Source: Siphonodentalium dalli (lineage: Eukaryota; Mollusca; Scaphopoda; Gadilida; Siphonodentaliidae). From it: DNA of 64,000 nucleotides. A model generated the notes under the pieces. It was not told where the DNA came from, searched no databases, and worked only from the letters and a program-made list of their open reading frames with translations. The DNA is taken from NCBI GenBank assembly GCA_032622095.1, contig CP136066.1, positions 199,352,978 to 199,416,977 of the forward strand. Direction: 5' to 3'. Position numbers and translations under genes: made by a program. Shown here one piece after another: positions 32,328 through 44,800 of this stretch. The first letter of the stretch is position 1; each line of letters begins with the position of its first letter.

Positions 32328-34275
32328 TACATTTTACGGATACGAATGTTGTGGTCCCATGTTAATTTTACGGATACGAATGTTGTGGTCCCATGTTAAT
32401 TTTACGGATACGAATGTTATGGTCCCATGTTAATTTTACGGATACGAATGTTGTGGTCCCATGTTATTTTTACGGATACGAATGTTGTGGTCCCATGTTA
32501 ATTTTACGGATACGAATGTTGTGGTCCCATGTCAATTTTACGGATACAAATGTTGTCGTCCCATGTTAATTTTACGGATACGAATGTTGTGGTCCCATGT
32601 TAATTTTACGGATACGAATGTTGTGGTTCCATGTTATTTTTACGTATACGAATGTTGTGGTCCCATGTTAATTTTACGGATACGAATGTTGTGGTCCCAT
32701 GTTAATTTTACGGATACGAATGTTGTGGTCCCATGTTAATTTTACGGATACGAATGTTGTGGTCCCATGTCAATTTTACGGATACGAATGTTGTGGTCCC
32801 ATGTCAATTTTACGGATACGAATGTTGTGGTACCATGTTAATTTTACGGATACGAATGTTGTTGTCCCATGTTAATTTTACGGATACGAATGTTGTGGTC
32901 CCATGTTAATTTTACGGATACGAATGTTGTGGTCCCATGTTAATTTTACGGATACGAATGTTGTGGTCCCATGTTAATTTTACGGATACGAATGTTGTGG
33001 CCCCATGTTAATTTTACGGATACGAATGTTGTGGACCCATGTTATTTTTACGGATACGAATGTTGTGGTCCCATGTTAATTTTACGGATACGAATGTTGT
33101 GATCCCATGTTAATTTTACGGATACGAATGTTGTGGTCCCATGTCAATTTTACGGATACGAATGTTGTGGTCCCATGTTAATTTTACGGATACGAATGTT
33201 GTGGTCCCATGTTAATTTTACGGATACGAATGTTGTGGTTCCATGTTATTTTTACGTATACGAATGTTGTGGTCCCATGTTAATTTTACGGATACGAATG
33301 TTGTGGTCCCATGTTAATTTTACGGATACGAATGTTGTGGTCCCATGTTAATTTTACGGATACGAATGTTGTGGTCCCATGTCAATTTTACGGATACGAA
33401 TGTTGTGGTCCCATGTCAATTTTACGGATACGAATGTTGTGGTACCATGTTAATTTTACGGATACGAATGTTGTTGTCCCATGTTAATTTTACGGATACG
33501 AATGTTGTGGTCCCATGTTAATTTTACGGATACGAATGTTGTGGTCCCATGTTAATTTTACGGATACGAATGTTGTGGTCCCATGTTAATTTTACGGATA
33601 CGAATGTTGTGGCCCCATGTTAATTTTACGGATACGAATGTTGTGGACCCATGTTATTTTTACGGATACGAATGTTGTGGTCCCATGTTAATTTTACGGA
33701 TACGAATGTTGTGGTCCCATGTTAATTTTACGGATACGAATGTTGTGGTCCCATGTCAATTTTACGGATACGAATGTTGTGGTCCCATGTTAATTTTACG
33801 GATACGAATGTTGTGGTCCCATGTTAATTTTACGGATACGAATGTTGTGGTCCCATGTTAATTTTACGGATACGAATGTTGTGGTCCCATGTTAATTTTA
33901 CGGATACGAATGTTGTGGTCCCATGTTAATTGTACGGATACGAATGCTGTGGTCCCATGTTAATTTTACGGATACGAATGTTGTGGTCCCATGTTAATTT
34001 TACGGATACGAATGTTGTGGTCCCATGTTAATTTTACGGATACGAATGTTGTGGTCCCATGTCAATTTTACGGATACGAATGTTGTGGTCCCATGTTAAT
34101 TTTACGGATACGAATGTTGTCCTCCCATGTTAATTTTACGGAAACGAATGTTGTCCTCCCATGTTAATTTTACGGATACGAATGTTGTCCTCCCATGTCA
34201 ATTTTACGTATACGAATAGCTATTAAACGAATGTTGTGGTCCCATGTCAATTTTACGGATACGAATAGCTATTCT
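32328..34275 (+). repeat. 34-bp satellite array, about 57 copies
   Basis: The unit is ACGGATACGAATGTTGTGGT plus CCCATGTTAATTTT (34 bp). Rare variants (TACGTATACG; GTTGTTGTCCC; GGCCCCATG; GGACCCATG) recur exactly 612 bp apart (for example 32641/33253 and 33001/33613), so an 18-unit block was duplicated as a whole. Units degrade at the right edge (GTTGTCCTCCC; AATAGCTATT). Frames through the array are artefacts. There are no variable spacers, so it is not a CRISPR. Confidence 0.95.
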
Positions 34276-34360
34276 CATCCTTTGCTCTATATCTCAGTGA
34301 GTTGCGAAACCTCTCTATTGTTGTCCACAGCGTATATATGAGCCGCTGTGGGGTTCACCC
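34250..34360 (+). repeat. satellite flank, paralogous to 35815-35920
   Basis: TACGGATACGAATAGCTAT, then a GCTCTAT..C.GTGAGTT block and TTGTTGTCCACAGC..AT and GAGCCGCTG appear in the same order at 35820-35915. The second copy has only one GTACGGATACGAAT unit, so the satellite seems to have expanded from this short sequence in one copy. Confidence 0.7.
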
Positions 34361-34784
34361 GATATACGATGTACATAATTATATACGAATTCGTATCGTG
34401 ATGAAAACAGAATCTGCATTACCTTATTGCATACATAGATGAACAGCAAATCAATGTACACATATGAAACATATTATATGTATGTAAACAAAACAGAAAC
34501 TACATTACCTTATTGCATGAATAGATCAAATCAATGCACATGTATCACTTATGTTGACCTTACACATATATCAATGCTCTCGATTTCCTTGAAGTTTTCC
34601 AGATTATTACTACCGACTGTCCGTAAAAACAGGGGGCATATACTCTGCTATATATCGCATTCGCTCCGTTATTACTGTAAATTGATGTCTGCACAAGAGC
34701 ACTGAGTGACAGTTCGGTTGGGAAAAAGTGATACCCGCTGTCATATAGTTCAGAACCACGCACGCATGCAACTTATATGATAGT

Positions 34785-35000
34785 TATTTCTTTATATCGG
34801 CATTGTTCGCTATAATGAAATGCTAAACAGTTATGGTTTGATACACCTAACAACAAAATGGATGTGCTCAATGACGACAATGCTAAATTAATTGATTTGT
34901 CTGTATATCTTTCGGGTGGAGTGTATCAGGGACGTGGTGGCAATGGGTCTACGCTGGGGGGGGGGGGGGGGGTGGTTACCTTGCAATTTCCAATTACACA
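34785..35000 (+). repeat. dispersed duplicate of 36895-37105
   Basis: Shared TTTATATCGGCATTGTTCGC, ACACCTA, GTATCAGGGAC and CAATGGGTCT, followed in both by a G run. The 123-codon frame here crosses a variable G run and is not credible. Confidence 0.7.
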
Positions 35001-36749
35001 CCCGCCATGTTACACACCGAACTGGTATTTAAACTTCCAAATTGTCGGAAATGTCCAACTTAACACCACGCTACGGTCCAACTTAACACCACGCTACGGT
35101 CAAAACATTTTACCGAAAGTAATAAAATGTTCGACTTATGGTCTAAAAGGAAAAAAAATTCACACTCTTAAATTTCCAACTGATGTTGTGGCAAGCATGA
35201 CATGTACGCATGACATGTACATCTGTTGAAAATATTGTCCAGAGTTGTGAGCTTGTGAAACATCCCGCCTGGTGTCTCGTCCCCGAAGCGTATGTTCAGC
35301 GGAACTGGGGCTGTATAATTGATATTCAAACATGAACCAATCGTCTATTATCAATATATAGCATTTAATTGTATGAAAAGTCAGCTGTGGTTACAATATA
35401 TGGTCATGGTTCTATGACAAGTTCGGCCCTGGACTAAAACTTTCTCTTACTAGAATTATTGCTAAATTCAATTGTTGTTTGCCAAATTCCAAACGGACTT
35501 GCCAGTAGTCGGTTGGCTTCAAAGAAGTCGTAAAACCGATAAAATCTCATTTAGCGCGAAAACCTTTTATTGCAAATTCTTAATATACGCGGTCGATTAC
35601 ACAAGTACAATTCTTATCCCTGCTCTAATCCAATGAGAAATGAGTTTTTAAACCATGAGATGGAAATTCGTTCGTATCGCTGGTTGGACAATATTTGTTC
35701 AGAAATGTGGTATGAAATATACAACATGTTTGAAGTTATTAATATGTTATCTTAACTGTTTAATAATTCTAACCGCAGTTGTTACGTTTTGCGAAACGTT
35801 TTGTTTACCCAATGTGAATTGTACGGATACGAATAGCTATACTTATAAATATGTTGCTCTATCCGTGAGTTTATATTGTTGTCCACAGCATATAAGCCGC
35901 TGCGGTGTTCGCCAGAGTCGTTATTTCGTGGGAATCCCGATTCAGAATCCGAATCCGATTACGGGGGCGGGGCTAATTCCCGATTCTAGGTCAGATCTTG
36001 AAATCCACGTGGTCTCCGATACTATGTTTAATGTTCTCCCAGCGTCAAACATGGCTCATGTATTTGACACAAGTATCATTTGTATCTTATATTTATAAAG
36101 TTCATGTTTGTTGTGAAAGTTACGTTTTTCTTCTATGTATATATATATATATACATGGCACATAATTAGCTGCGAATCCGACTTAATCGCATCTATTTTC
36201 AAGTTAAAGTGTGTTTATTGATGAGGGTTAAGAGGACAAGCATTTCTAACAGCTCTGGGTCTCCTGAATCAAATTCCGAAGAAGTTGTGGAGAACACACG
36301 AAACTTGTCACTTGTACAGGGACGTGGTGACGGGCTGGATGGTGTGTCTCGCCTCCCCCGAACATTGGTACAATTTTCTTAGCTGTACAGTCATGCATAC
36401 GTGAGTTAAATCAGAGTTATCTTGACTAACTGTTCCAAATAATGATACGTACAAGCCAGCAAACAGACAAACCCGATTTTAAATAAATACATATACAAAC
36501 TTATGACTTACTCGGGGGAGGGGGTGATCGGTGATCTGTATATAAGTTCAACTTGTTTTGGTAGTCATGTTGCTTTGCCATTACTAATTATTTAGTTTTC
36601 AGTGTACATGTAATAACATATGGGAGAGGGGTACCCTTAAGTGAGTCAACACTTGTCCTCCAATCCCATTGTCTGTATAAACAAATGTATGTGTTATATA
36701 TAATGTGTTATCTAAATTTGACAAATATTTGAAATAAATATGTTTAAAC
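35001..36749. other. no gene recognised
   Basis: Holds a 26-bp direct duplication near 35056-35100 (CCAACTTAACACCACGCTACG), the single-copy satellite flank at 35815-35920 and a short (TA)n near 36140. The 147-codon plus frame at 35655-36098 has no recognisable family. Confidence 0.4.
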
Positions 36750-37745
36750 TAAACTTCGGTACATTTCCAGCAGTTGGAAATTTCATGCATGACACAACAT
36801 TAGTTGAACATTAATTTGACACCATATATAGGTTGGAATTGTTCTCATTGTCGACTGCTATAGACAAACCACGCAAGTATGCAACTATAATAACCCATTC
36901 TTTATATCGGCATTGTTCGCTATATATTAATGCTACAACGAAACGCGGTCTATACAAATATGAATTGACACACCTACATAGTAACAACAATAGGGATGCG
37001 CCCATTGTCAACAATAATACATCAATGGATTCATTATGTGTACCTTTTGGGCTGACTGTATCAGGGACATGACAATGGGTCTCCGTTGGGGGGGTGGTGG
37101 GGTTTCAAATTGCACACCTGCCTTGAATCATACCGAACTGGTGCACTGTACGGAGGACTGTGTGGCAGCTTCCACGCAATGACTGTGTGGAGGCATTATC
37201 TCAACATAAATGTGTACCTAATGCACAAATACGTGTGTATCACCCAATATCCATACAAATATGTGTACATCACCACAAATATTTGTGTGTGACGTCGGTT
37301 TTTTTAAATTTCACGTGGTGGTCACGCGCGCGTCGTTGTTTCATAAAGGCTCACAGGCTGTCTTAAAGTGTACATGTGGAGTCGTGTTGATTGTGATAAA
37401 TCTCGAAATTCGATATATTTTACAGTTGAGAGTGCTTTAACTAAGCACCACCCTCTTATTATTTTGCACGGAAAGGCTCACACGATGTTTTTGTTTCGGG
37501 ATGCAGTAGTGCTGAAAGAAATATCTACTGAGACCAGTGACGTGGCGAGAGAGTGGTAATTGGGGAGGGGGTGTCTATAACACTATCCCAAACTTTGGTA
37601 AAATGTTCAACAGTTGGAAATTTCATGCGTGACACAAATTTATTTTGCAAGTTTGACAACACATGCATATAGGTTGAAATTGTTCTCATTGTTTGATTTT
37701 CCATTCAGTAATTAGTGGGGAATTTATTGTTTATAGACAAACAGT
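36750..37745 (+). repeat. internal duplications (36750-36870 and 37590-37745)
   Basis: CAGTTGGAAATTTCATGC(A/G)TGACACAA followed by ATATAGGTTG(G/A)AATTGTTCTCATTG occurs at both places about 840 bp apart. Between them lies the second copy of the 34785-35000 repeat. Confidence 0.7.
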
Positions 37746-39329
37746 AGCATATTTTTCTATTTTTGGTTAAAATTTTGGCCTCAAATGGCCGTCAGTTGGA
37801 ACCTTTCCATTTGGTTGGAAATTCTAACAGTTGGAAAGCTTGAGCTGCCAATTGGAAAATTCCAAACGAAGGGGTGCAAATATAGTTCCGCAAATCTGGT
37901 TCAAGGGGAGGGTGGGTGTACTTCGACATTTCAACGTGGAACCCCGCCAACGGTGACCCTCTAGCCGCATCCCTGACTGAGACTTGTGGATGCCACCGCA
38001 TTGCCCCAATCATGCTCTTTAGTATGAGGTTCTATTCTGTATTCTGGCCCAATGAATCTCACAGAATGTGTGAAAATTAACGACTTTTGTGTTTCAAAAA
38101 TAATTTCATTTGAATATGACGGGCATCAATGTTGCAATGTACCTTTAAATATCACAATGGACGATCAATGTACCGATGGAAACAAATTGTTGGGTGGGTG
38201 GGGTATTATTTTTCCATTATATTGGTGGTTTACCAAGACGATGTCAAACATTAGCACGCATATTTTTGGATCCTCTGCTATGTATAACTCGCGAAAATTC
38301 AGTTACCGATGGAGGGGGTGTGTCGTATATATAATATGCGATTTATAGTCCAATATACATATAGCCACCGTTTGTGTACATAACTTTAATTGTGAAGATA
38401 ATTATGTCATTCAATAAACTACTCAAAATCCCATTAAATTGAGGTATATTCTTGCAAAGTTGTCTGAATATGATAACATGACTGTATATCATAAATGCAC
38501 GTTCCTGGCAAATAGCAAATACAGAACTTAGAAATAATCTCAAATTAGAAATACTGCAGGATAGTAAGAATGTGAAATGTCATTAAAGTACAATGTATTA
38601 TTAGCCTTTGGATAAACTGACATATATACACGGTGAAGAGTTATTGTTTATACTATAAGAAGAGGGGGTCCCTCATTTTCAAACTCGCCATGTTTCAAAT
38701 AATATAATCCTTATACATGTATGTCAGTGTGTTATATAGCTAAAATCCTTATGTAAAATCGTAAAATTCCCGTGTCAAAATTGTGCTCAATGAGGCTTCA
38801 ATCTGACCATATTGATAAAGTAAATTATAGTTATAAAATGGCAGAACATTCATTATGTGAAGCTGTAATGAGTAGTTTATATTTAGCATGTTTCAAAAAC
38901 TATATTCCTTTCTGAATATGAGGTCATTATTAATATATGAATTACAATACTATTGTTGATGTACATATACTGTAAATAATATTACCATGCTAAACAAATC
39001 AACTTCTCTGCTTACAGGTTCGAAAGTGGAGGGAGTCATGCATGGCGGTGCGACGGCGATGTACATGTACATACGCGATATGGACTTGGTTGCCTTGCCA
39101 ACGACGAAGATAAACTCCAATTAACCAACCAATCAAGAGCCACGGTGGAATGTATAAGTTGGACACAATCACTGATTTTGGTATATATATGATATCAAGT
39201 GCTGCAATTTAGTTTCCGCGCAATAGGCGATGACTCTATACTTCTTGAACTAGAGATTTCTCCCAAAAAATTGCACCGAGAGATATGTGTATATATTCTC
39301 GAAGACTAGCTAATCTATTTGGAGCCCCT
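37746..39329. other. no feature seen
   Basis: AT-rich. AACAGTTGGAAA phrases near 37828 relate to the duplication on the left. A GTACATGTACAT palindrome occurs at about 39060. Confidence 0.35.
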
Positions 39330-40245
39330 TAATTGTCCCCCGTAAAATTTATTTTCGGGGGACTATTGTAGTCAGCTCCATCCGTCCGTCGTCCGTCCGC
39401 CCGTCCGTGCGTCCGTCCGGTAATGATAATCCGATTTGATTGAAACTTGGTATGTAGGTGTCTCAACCAAGAACACATGTGCTCTGCAATTATGGGTTTG
39501 ATCCGATGTTCTTTTATGGAGTTATTTCCATTTTTTCAACTTTTTTTTTACTTATTCTCACTTATTCGGTTTCCTGATGATATCTCCAGTTTTTATTCTT
39601 TAATTGCAAATCCCACTTCTATGTGGATCAGTCATATCAAGATACAGGTTGATTTCGAATTTGAGTTTGATCCGATGATTTTTCCTAGAGTTATGGACTT
39701 TTTTCGTCTTAGAAAATTCAATTTACTTCTTTTTTCTTTGGTTTCCGGATGATAACTCAAGTTTGGACTGTTCAATTGAAAATTTCGTTTATTTGTGAGT
39801 CATTGATATCAAAATACAGGTCAAGTTCGAATTTGAGTTTGATCCGATGATTTTTCTCAGAGTTATGGGCTTTTCGATTTAGAAAATTCAATGTTTTTGT
39901 TTTTTCTTGGTTTCCGGATGATAACTCAAGTTATGATTGTTTAATTGGAAATTCTGTTTTTAATAAAGTTATGGGCCTTTCGACTTTGAATTTTTTATTA
40001 TTTTCTGTATGAGGGTACCTTCATGGTGTAATCAACTCCTGCTAAAGTTTTGATTGTAGATATTTGAAACTTCAGAGTATTGTTACCCACATATTGAAGA
40101 TGTGCAACATGTTTATAGATGACGGAAAAATTATTTGTTTACGGAATTATTAACCCTTTCGACTTAGAACATTTCATCATTTTTTTAAATTTCTTTAACA
40201 AAAAGCGGCATCGACTTGCCACGTTGTCGGGGGACACTGTGGTCG
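39330..40245 (+). repeat. interspersed repeat with GTCCCCCG hairpin end and (TCCG)n
   Basis: Starts with a hairpin GTCCCCCG..CGGGGGAC (39336-39363) and an impure (TCCG)n stretch (39383-39420). Three degenerate units of about 170 bp follow (TTTGATCCGATGATTTTTC, AGAGTTATGG, TTTCCGGATGATAACTCAAG), and it closes at GTCGGGGGAC (40224-40235) resembling its start. No protein coding. The layout recalls non-autonomous repeats seen in mollusc genomes, but I cannot name the family. Confidence 0.65.
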
Positions 40246-41025
40246 GCCGACCATTTATTTTCTGATATAGTTCAAGGTATCTCTGAAAGATTCAGTTCGT
40301 TTTGTAGCTTGTTCTACACACGTGATGGTGAGTCTGATTTGTTTTGGTTTGGTTTGTTAGGGATTATCGTCGTTCTAGCCGAACGCAGAGGCTTAATTTC
40401 ACCGAGAAATCGTCCCACTGCGTGTAGAAACCACCGACCCCCGGATGGTGAGTCTGAAGCAAGATAGCTAAATAGTAGCAATATATATGTACACAGCAGA
40501 GGCGGACTTTCATACGGATATCACGAAGTCCGTGAAATTGTTCCAACACATTCTAGTTATTGATGTGAAACCCATTGATGGAACTGCAACATGCACGCTT
40601 ATCTTTGAAATCTCGTCGGATGACCAAACTATTATGGTGAATGTGTTAACGACTGTTTTGTTTTGTCTCTTTGTATTATTGAAATTAAAGACCATTTCTA
40701 CTATTTCATTCGACAATCACGATGTCTGCTGTATACTCAAAAGAAGACCGCGGACCTCCGGGATATGTATGTTTGCTTTTTGATAAGTTGATATAGAAAA
40801 ATGTCCAACGTCGCATGTCAAGCATCAGTAGATCATAACATTTCATATGCATCGCGGGAAAAACCGCCCAATGATAGACGAACAATATATTTGGCCAATA
40901 CACATCGGTTAACGTGCAATCGTGTCACTGCAATGTATGGTTAGTTATTTGCACGATTAGCAGTCCTATATAATTCGGACAATACGCTCGGGCACATGTT
41001 ATGCCTCATTTCTCCGCCACGGGTA
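40246..41025. other. no supported gene
   Basis: Two GATGGTGAGTCTG phrases (about 40323 and 40444) are donor-like, but no frame with an acceptor fits them. Confidence 0.35.
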
Positions 41026-41150
41026 TAATATAAGTTACGGGACCCTTAGTGTTCGGATATGGTGTCATGTGAGGCGAAGTGAGATCAATATTAGGTGAGA
41101 CCAGAGACCAGAATTCAGCCGCATATGTCCCACTAAATGTGCTATTGGCA
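41026..41150 (-). pseudogene. possible MAM N-terminal exon relic
   Basis: After an acceptor-like CAAATTCCAG the frame reads NIDLTSPHMTPYPNTKGPVT, reminiscent of the 'DFDWT....TPS.NTGP..DHT' end of MAM exon 1. The cysteines are absent and the start phase (one base) differs from the intact exon. The frame stops at 41006 without a good donor. This is the weakest of the MAM-like calls. Confidence 0.25.
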
Positions 41151-41199
41151 CTGGAATTTGTGTCATGATATGGATAAAACAGATTTTGATCGATTCTGC

Positions 41200-41807
41200 C
41201 CGAAAACTTTACGAAAATATACTGCAAATCGCACGAATATTAAATATGCTAAATATAATTGTACTATTCAAAATAAGAGCATTGTCATACCAACATGTAA
41301 ATCGGTGTAAAATAAACTCTTGTCGTCAAAAGCAGTTTCTTGTTTTAAACTAGGGTTATTTTAAGTGTTGTCCACTCTTTTTCCTTCCCGGTCCCCGAAC
41401 TGTATTTGTCCTGCGAGTATCCATTCCATATTACAGGACATGACATAGAAGCAGTGAACACCCTGAGTCAGTGCAACCAGTTGATCTGAGAGATATGCTC
41501 CAAAATGACAGTAATCATACAAGAAGAAGAAAGATGCACGCATGAACTATTTTACAAGATTTGTATTTGGGAGAATATTATAAATTAGTTGGGGTACCCG
41601 GCGACTCTCAGGTTAAAGTTAAATATATATTTTAAGTTGACAATAAACGCACTTTGTTGCTAATTATTATTGCCTCTTTAAGTCATCAACATCACCTATA
41701 CCATGACAGTCCCGCGTCAATGTGTGCACCAATGTTCCCACATTTATCCTTTAATGTTTTATAGTCCATCTTTAAGTCTGCTGCGCCTATCACATGGTAA
41801 TCCTTGT
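41200..41807. other. no feature seen
   Basis: Ends at the outer edge of the giant inverted repeat. Confidence 0.3.
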
Positions 41808-44800
41808 AGTCCAGGATATATTGGTCGACCTCTGCACCCCCTCAACTTCACCACACTAATTTTCTTCCTTAAGGTCTCCTATAATTTTTTCACTTGTTAA
41901 CAAGAACAAAAAGTGGCCGCAGAGACTCCAGACAAGATGGCGTCCATAATGGCGGCCACTTTTTAAAAATGTACCAGGTATCTTTGATCGCCGTTATAGT
42001 AAAGATGATATAACATGCGGTCTTGGTTTCGGCTCGATTCGTTATGCTAATATACAACCCTTACAAATTAGCCAAAATTCCGACACCAGAATCCAATAAT
42101 GCGGCCAAGATGGCCGCCGAAATGTGAAAATATGCTATTTTTCTGACATGTTACCACCTTTCGTTTGTCTCTGTGGGTAAATATTGGCAACTTTTCGGCA
42201 TGTTATACAGTTATAATATATAGGAGTATTTGTTGACCACATGGGGACCATAATATACATTAATTGCTGGATATTTTTGTCCGATATCACGTTTTCCCAA
42301 ATGCCGGTATAATAGGTCAAAGCCGAATCAACGTTAATAACGCGATGTAATGTTTCGAATCAATGAATGTTATTACTATTATAACAACACACATGCATAT
42401 ATATGTGCAGAAGATACTCCAGTTAGGATACCTCTTATACCTGAGTTGAGGAATATTTACCCAAATCCAAGATGGCGGCCAAAATGACCACCAGAAATAA
42501 AAAATCGCCGATTTAACATCAGTGAGCACTCCACACCTGCTTACTATTGTGAGTTGGGAACACTTAGGCGAAGAGCTTTCCTTGTACCGTATTCAAATAA
42601 AAGTCCCCCAAATCCAAAATGGCGCCCACAATGGCAGACATATTTTGAAAAATCACCGAAATTCTCTCATATTCACATCATTGGCCATTATTGTCGAGAC
42701 AACTCCACCCATGCTTACAGTTGAGTTGGAAATACTGAGGTGAAGTAATTACATTACATCTCAGGCAAGAAATTGTTTTCCAAATCGAAGATGGCGGCCA
42801 AAATGGCGACCGAAATTTGAAAACAAGTCTACATTCCTTTACTTTCTTACGATGGGCATTATTGTTTCACGATTTCTATACACCATTACATGTTGATATG
42901 GAATAGTGACATGAAGTATTCATTAGCGTTTGGCAATTGATACTCACAGCCAAGATCGCTGCTAAATTGGCGGCTAGAAATTGAAAAGAAATCGATCTTT
43001 TCACATATTTCAACTTTTTGTCATAATATCGGTATGTATGGACGAAACTGTACATAAACCATCTACTAGTTCAACTTAAAGGTATCAAAACGTATAAAAT
43101 AGCTCGTATCCTTCTGGAAAGATGAAAAACCACAATTATGTGGCATTTCGAAATCCATTCTCCACTTAGCGCCGATAATGGCCGTAAGCGTAGGTGCGCC
43201 GAATAGTTATATCAGAACAATTACCTGATAACAGATTCTGATTTGCCACGCCACGTCCATAATTATCTGGTCCAGCTTCCATTTTTAGTCTGATAAATCT
43301 AGGTCGATCATAACGTTTCAAACAATTAATTTTCCGGTGTCTAGCTTACGAATTTAAATATTTGCTAAATATGATAGTTGTGCGTCATCTTGAACTAGGA
43401 AGGCATATGACCGATGAGTATACAAGCATACAGAAGGTCATCTCAATGCACGTGTCTCATACCCCATGGGGATAACGGCATGTACACCTGGCGAACCAGT
43501 TAGCTAGTCACTTCTCAATAGATGGTTCGTCAACTCACAAACTCAGCGACGCATTGGCATATGTGGACAACTTCGACAGTGTTTCGAAGGTTGCTAGCTG
43601 TCTCATTCCCTTGGACAGATGTGTATCTGCTAAGGAGAAGACCATAGTGTACAGACTACCCACACTTCTTGACCATGATCCGAAGCAAACTGTGTGACGC
43701 CCCGCAGTTGTCTCGTCGAATATCTCCCAGCAGAGAAGAACAATGCTCGCGGTGCTAGTTTGTGGACATGCGCCATGATAGTGGGAATGAAATGGGCCAC
43801 GGTATACACCACCCTACACCTGGTGCATGTCATGCGTGTCGGTTGTTTTTTGGTGTGGTAATATTGTATTTCCACATCCGTTTCGAAGCCTTTCTGATTC
43901 AACTACGTACATTCGTGTCTGGATAATACTATGCTAGCCTCCCTCAAAACAGTCGGATGGACTAAAGGATAATGTCTTTATAGCATGAATGTATGCGTTT
44001 TTTGTTATCCTCTCTCAGGGTTAGTGTCAGTGTGTGGGCGGTATTATTCAAGACAATGTCAGGAACTGTGGTGCATTTATTTCACTATGTATTTAAAGAA
44101 CAATTTACAGTCTCGATGGCAATGGCTGTGGACGTTGGGGAACGCGACCTTTATGAGCATATAGCTTTATATATATAACTTTAGAATATAGTAGTTAATT
44201 TCTCGTGCAGGAAAATGGTTGCAATGGTGATGTTACCAATAAATCACTTGGTGATCCAACGTTTGTTGAACTGAATGCAAGAACATTCCTCTGGGTGTTC
44301 TTCGCGTTGATCATTTCACCCTTTTTTTGATGGCATTTGTACTTTCTTGAACCATACCACCCAGCGTGAGTATGACAGATCAACCAACTATCAAAGGTAT
44401 CGCCTTTAAGACACCCCAGTCTTGTGGGGCTTATACAGCAGTAGCCAATGGCACACGCCTGGTCCAGTTGTTTAAGAACGGCTTCCAAACGGATGGGAAC
44501 AATCATACAATCTTAGCATACAAGGAAAGCAAAGCCACACATGAGATCCTGTCTGAATCTAAAACATAACAAAATAAGGGGCGGTGCAGTCATGGTCCAA
44601 TTTCATGTCCACTATCATGACACATACCCACAAACTAGCACCGTGTGTTATCATCTGCTTGAATCTGTTCGCTGAGACGATTGCTTATGATCATGTTCAA
44701 GCAGTTTGGGTATATTATGCATTATGGTCTTCTATGCCTTAGCAGAAATGCATCCGTCAAATGTCGGGCTTTCAACATTCGAAGCCATATACATAATTTG

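Noticed and set aside
32328-34275. Regular 34-bp repeats as a possible CRISPR array
   Set aside because: Units are directly contiguous with no variable spacers, and the sequence is eukaryotic.
34858-35229. 123-codon plus frame
   Set aside because: It passes through a long G run and a repeat that is broken by frameshifts in its second copy (36895-37105).
44195-44569. Frames in the spacer of the giant inverted repeat as an element-encoded protein
   Set aside because: Two opposing short frames without family motifs; neither has catalytic or DNA-binding signatures.
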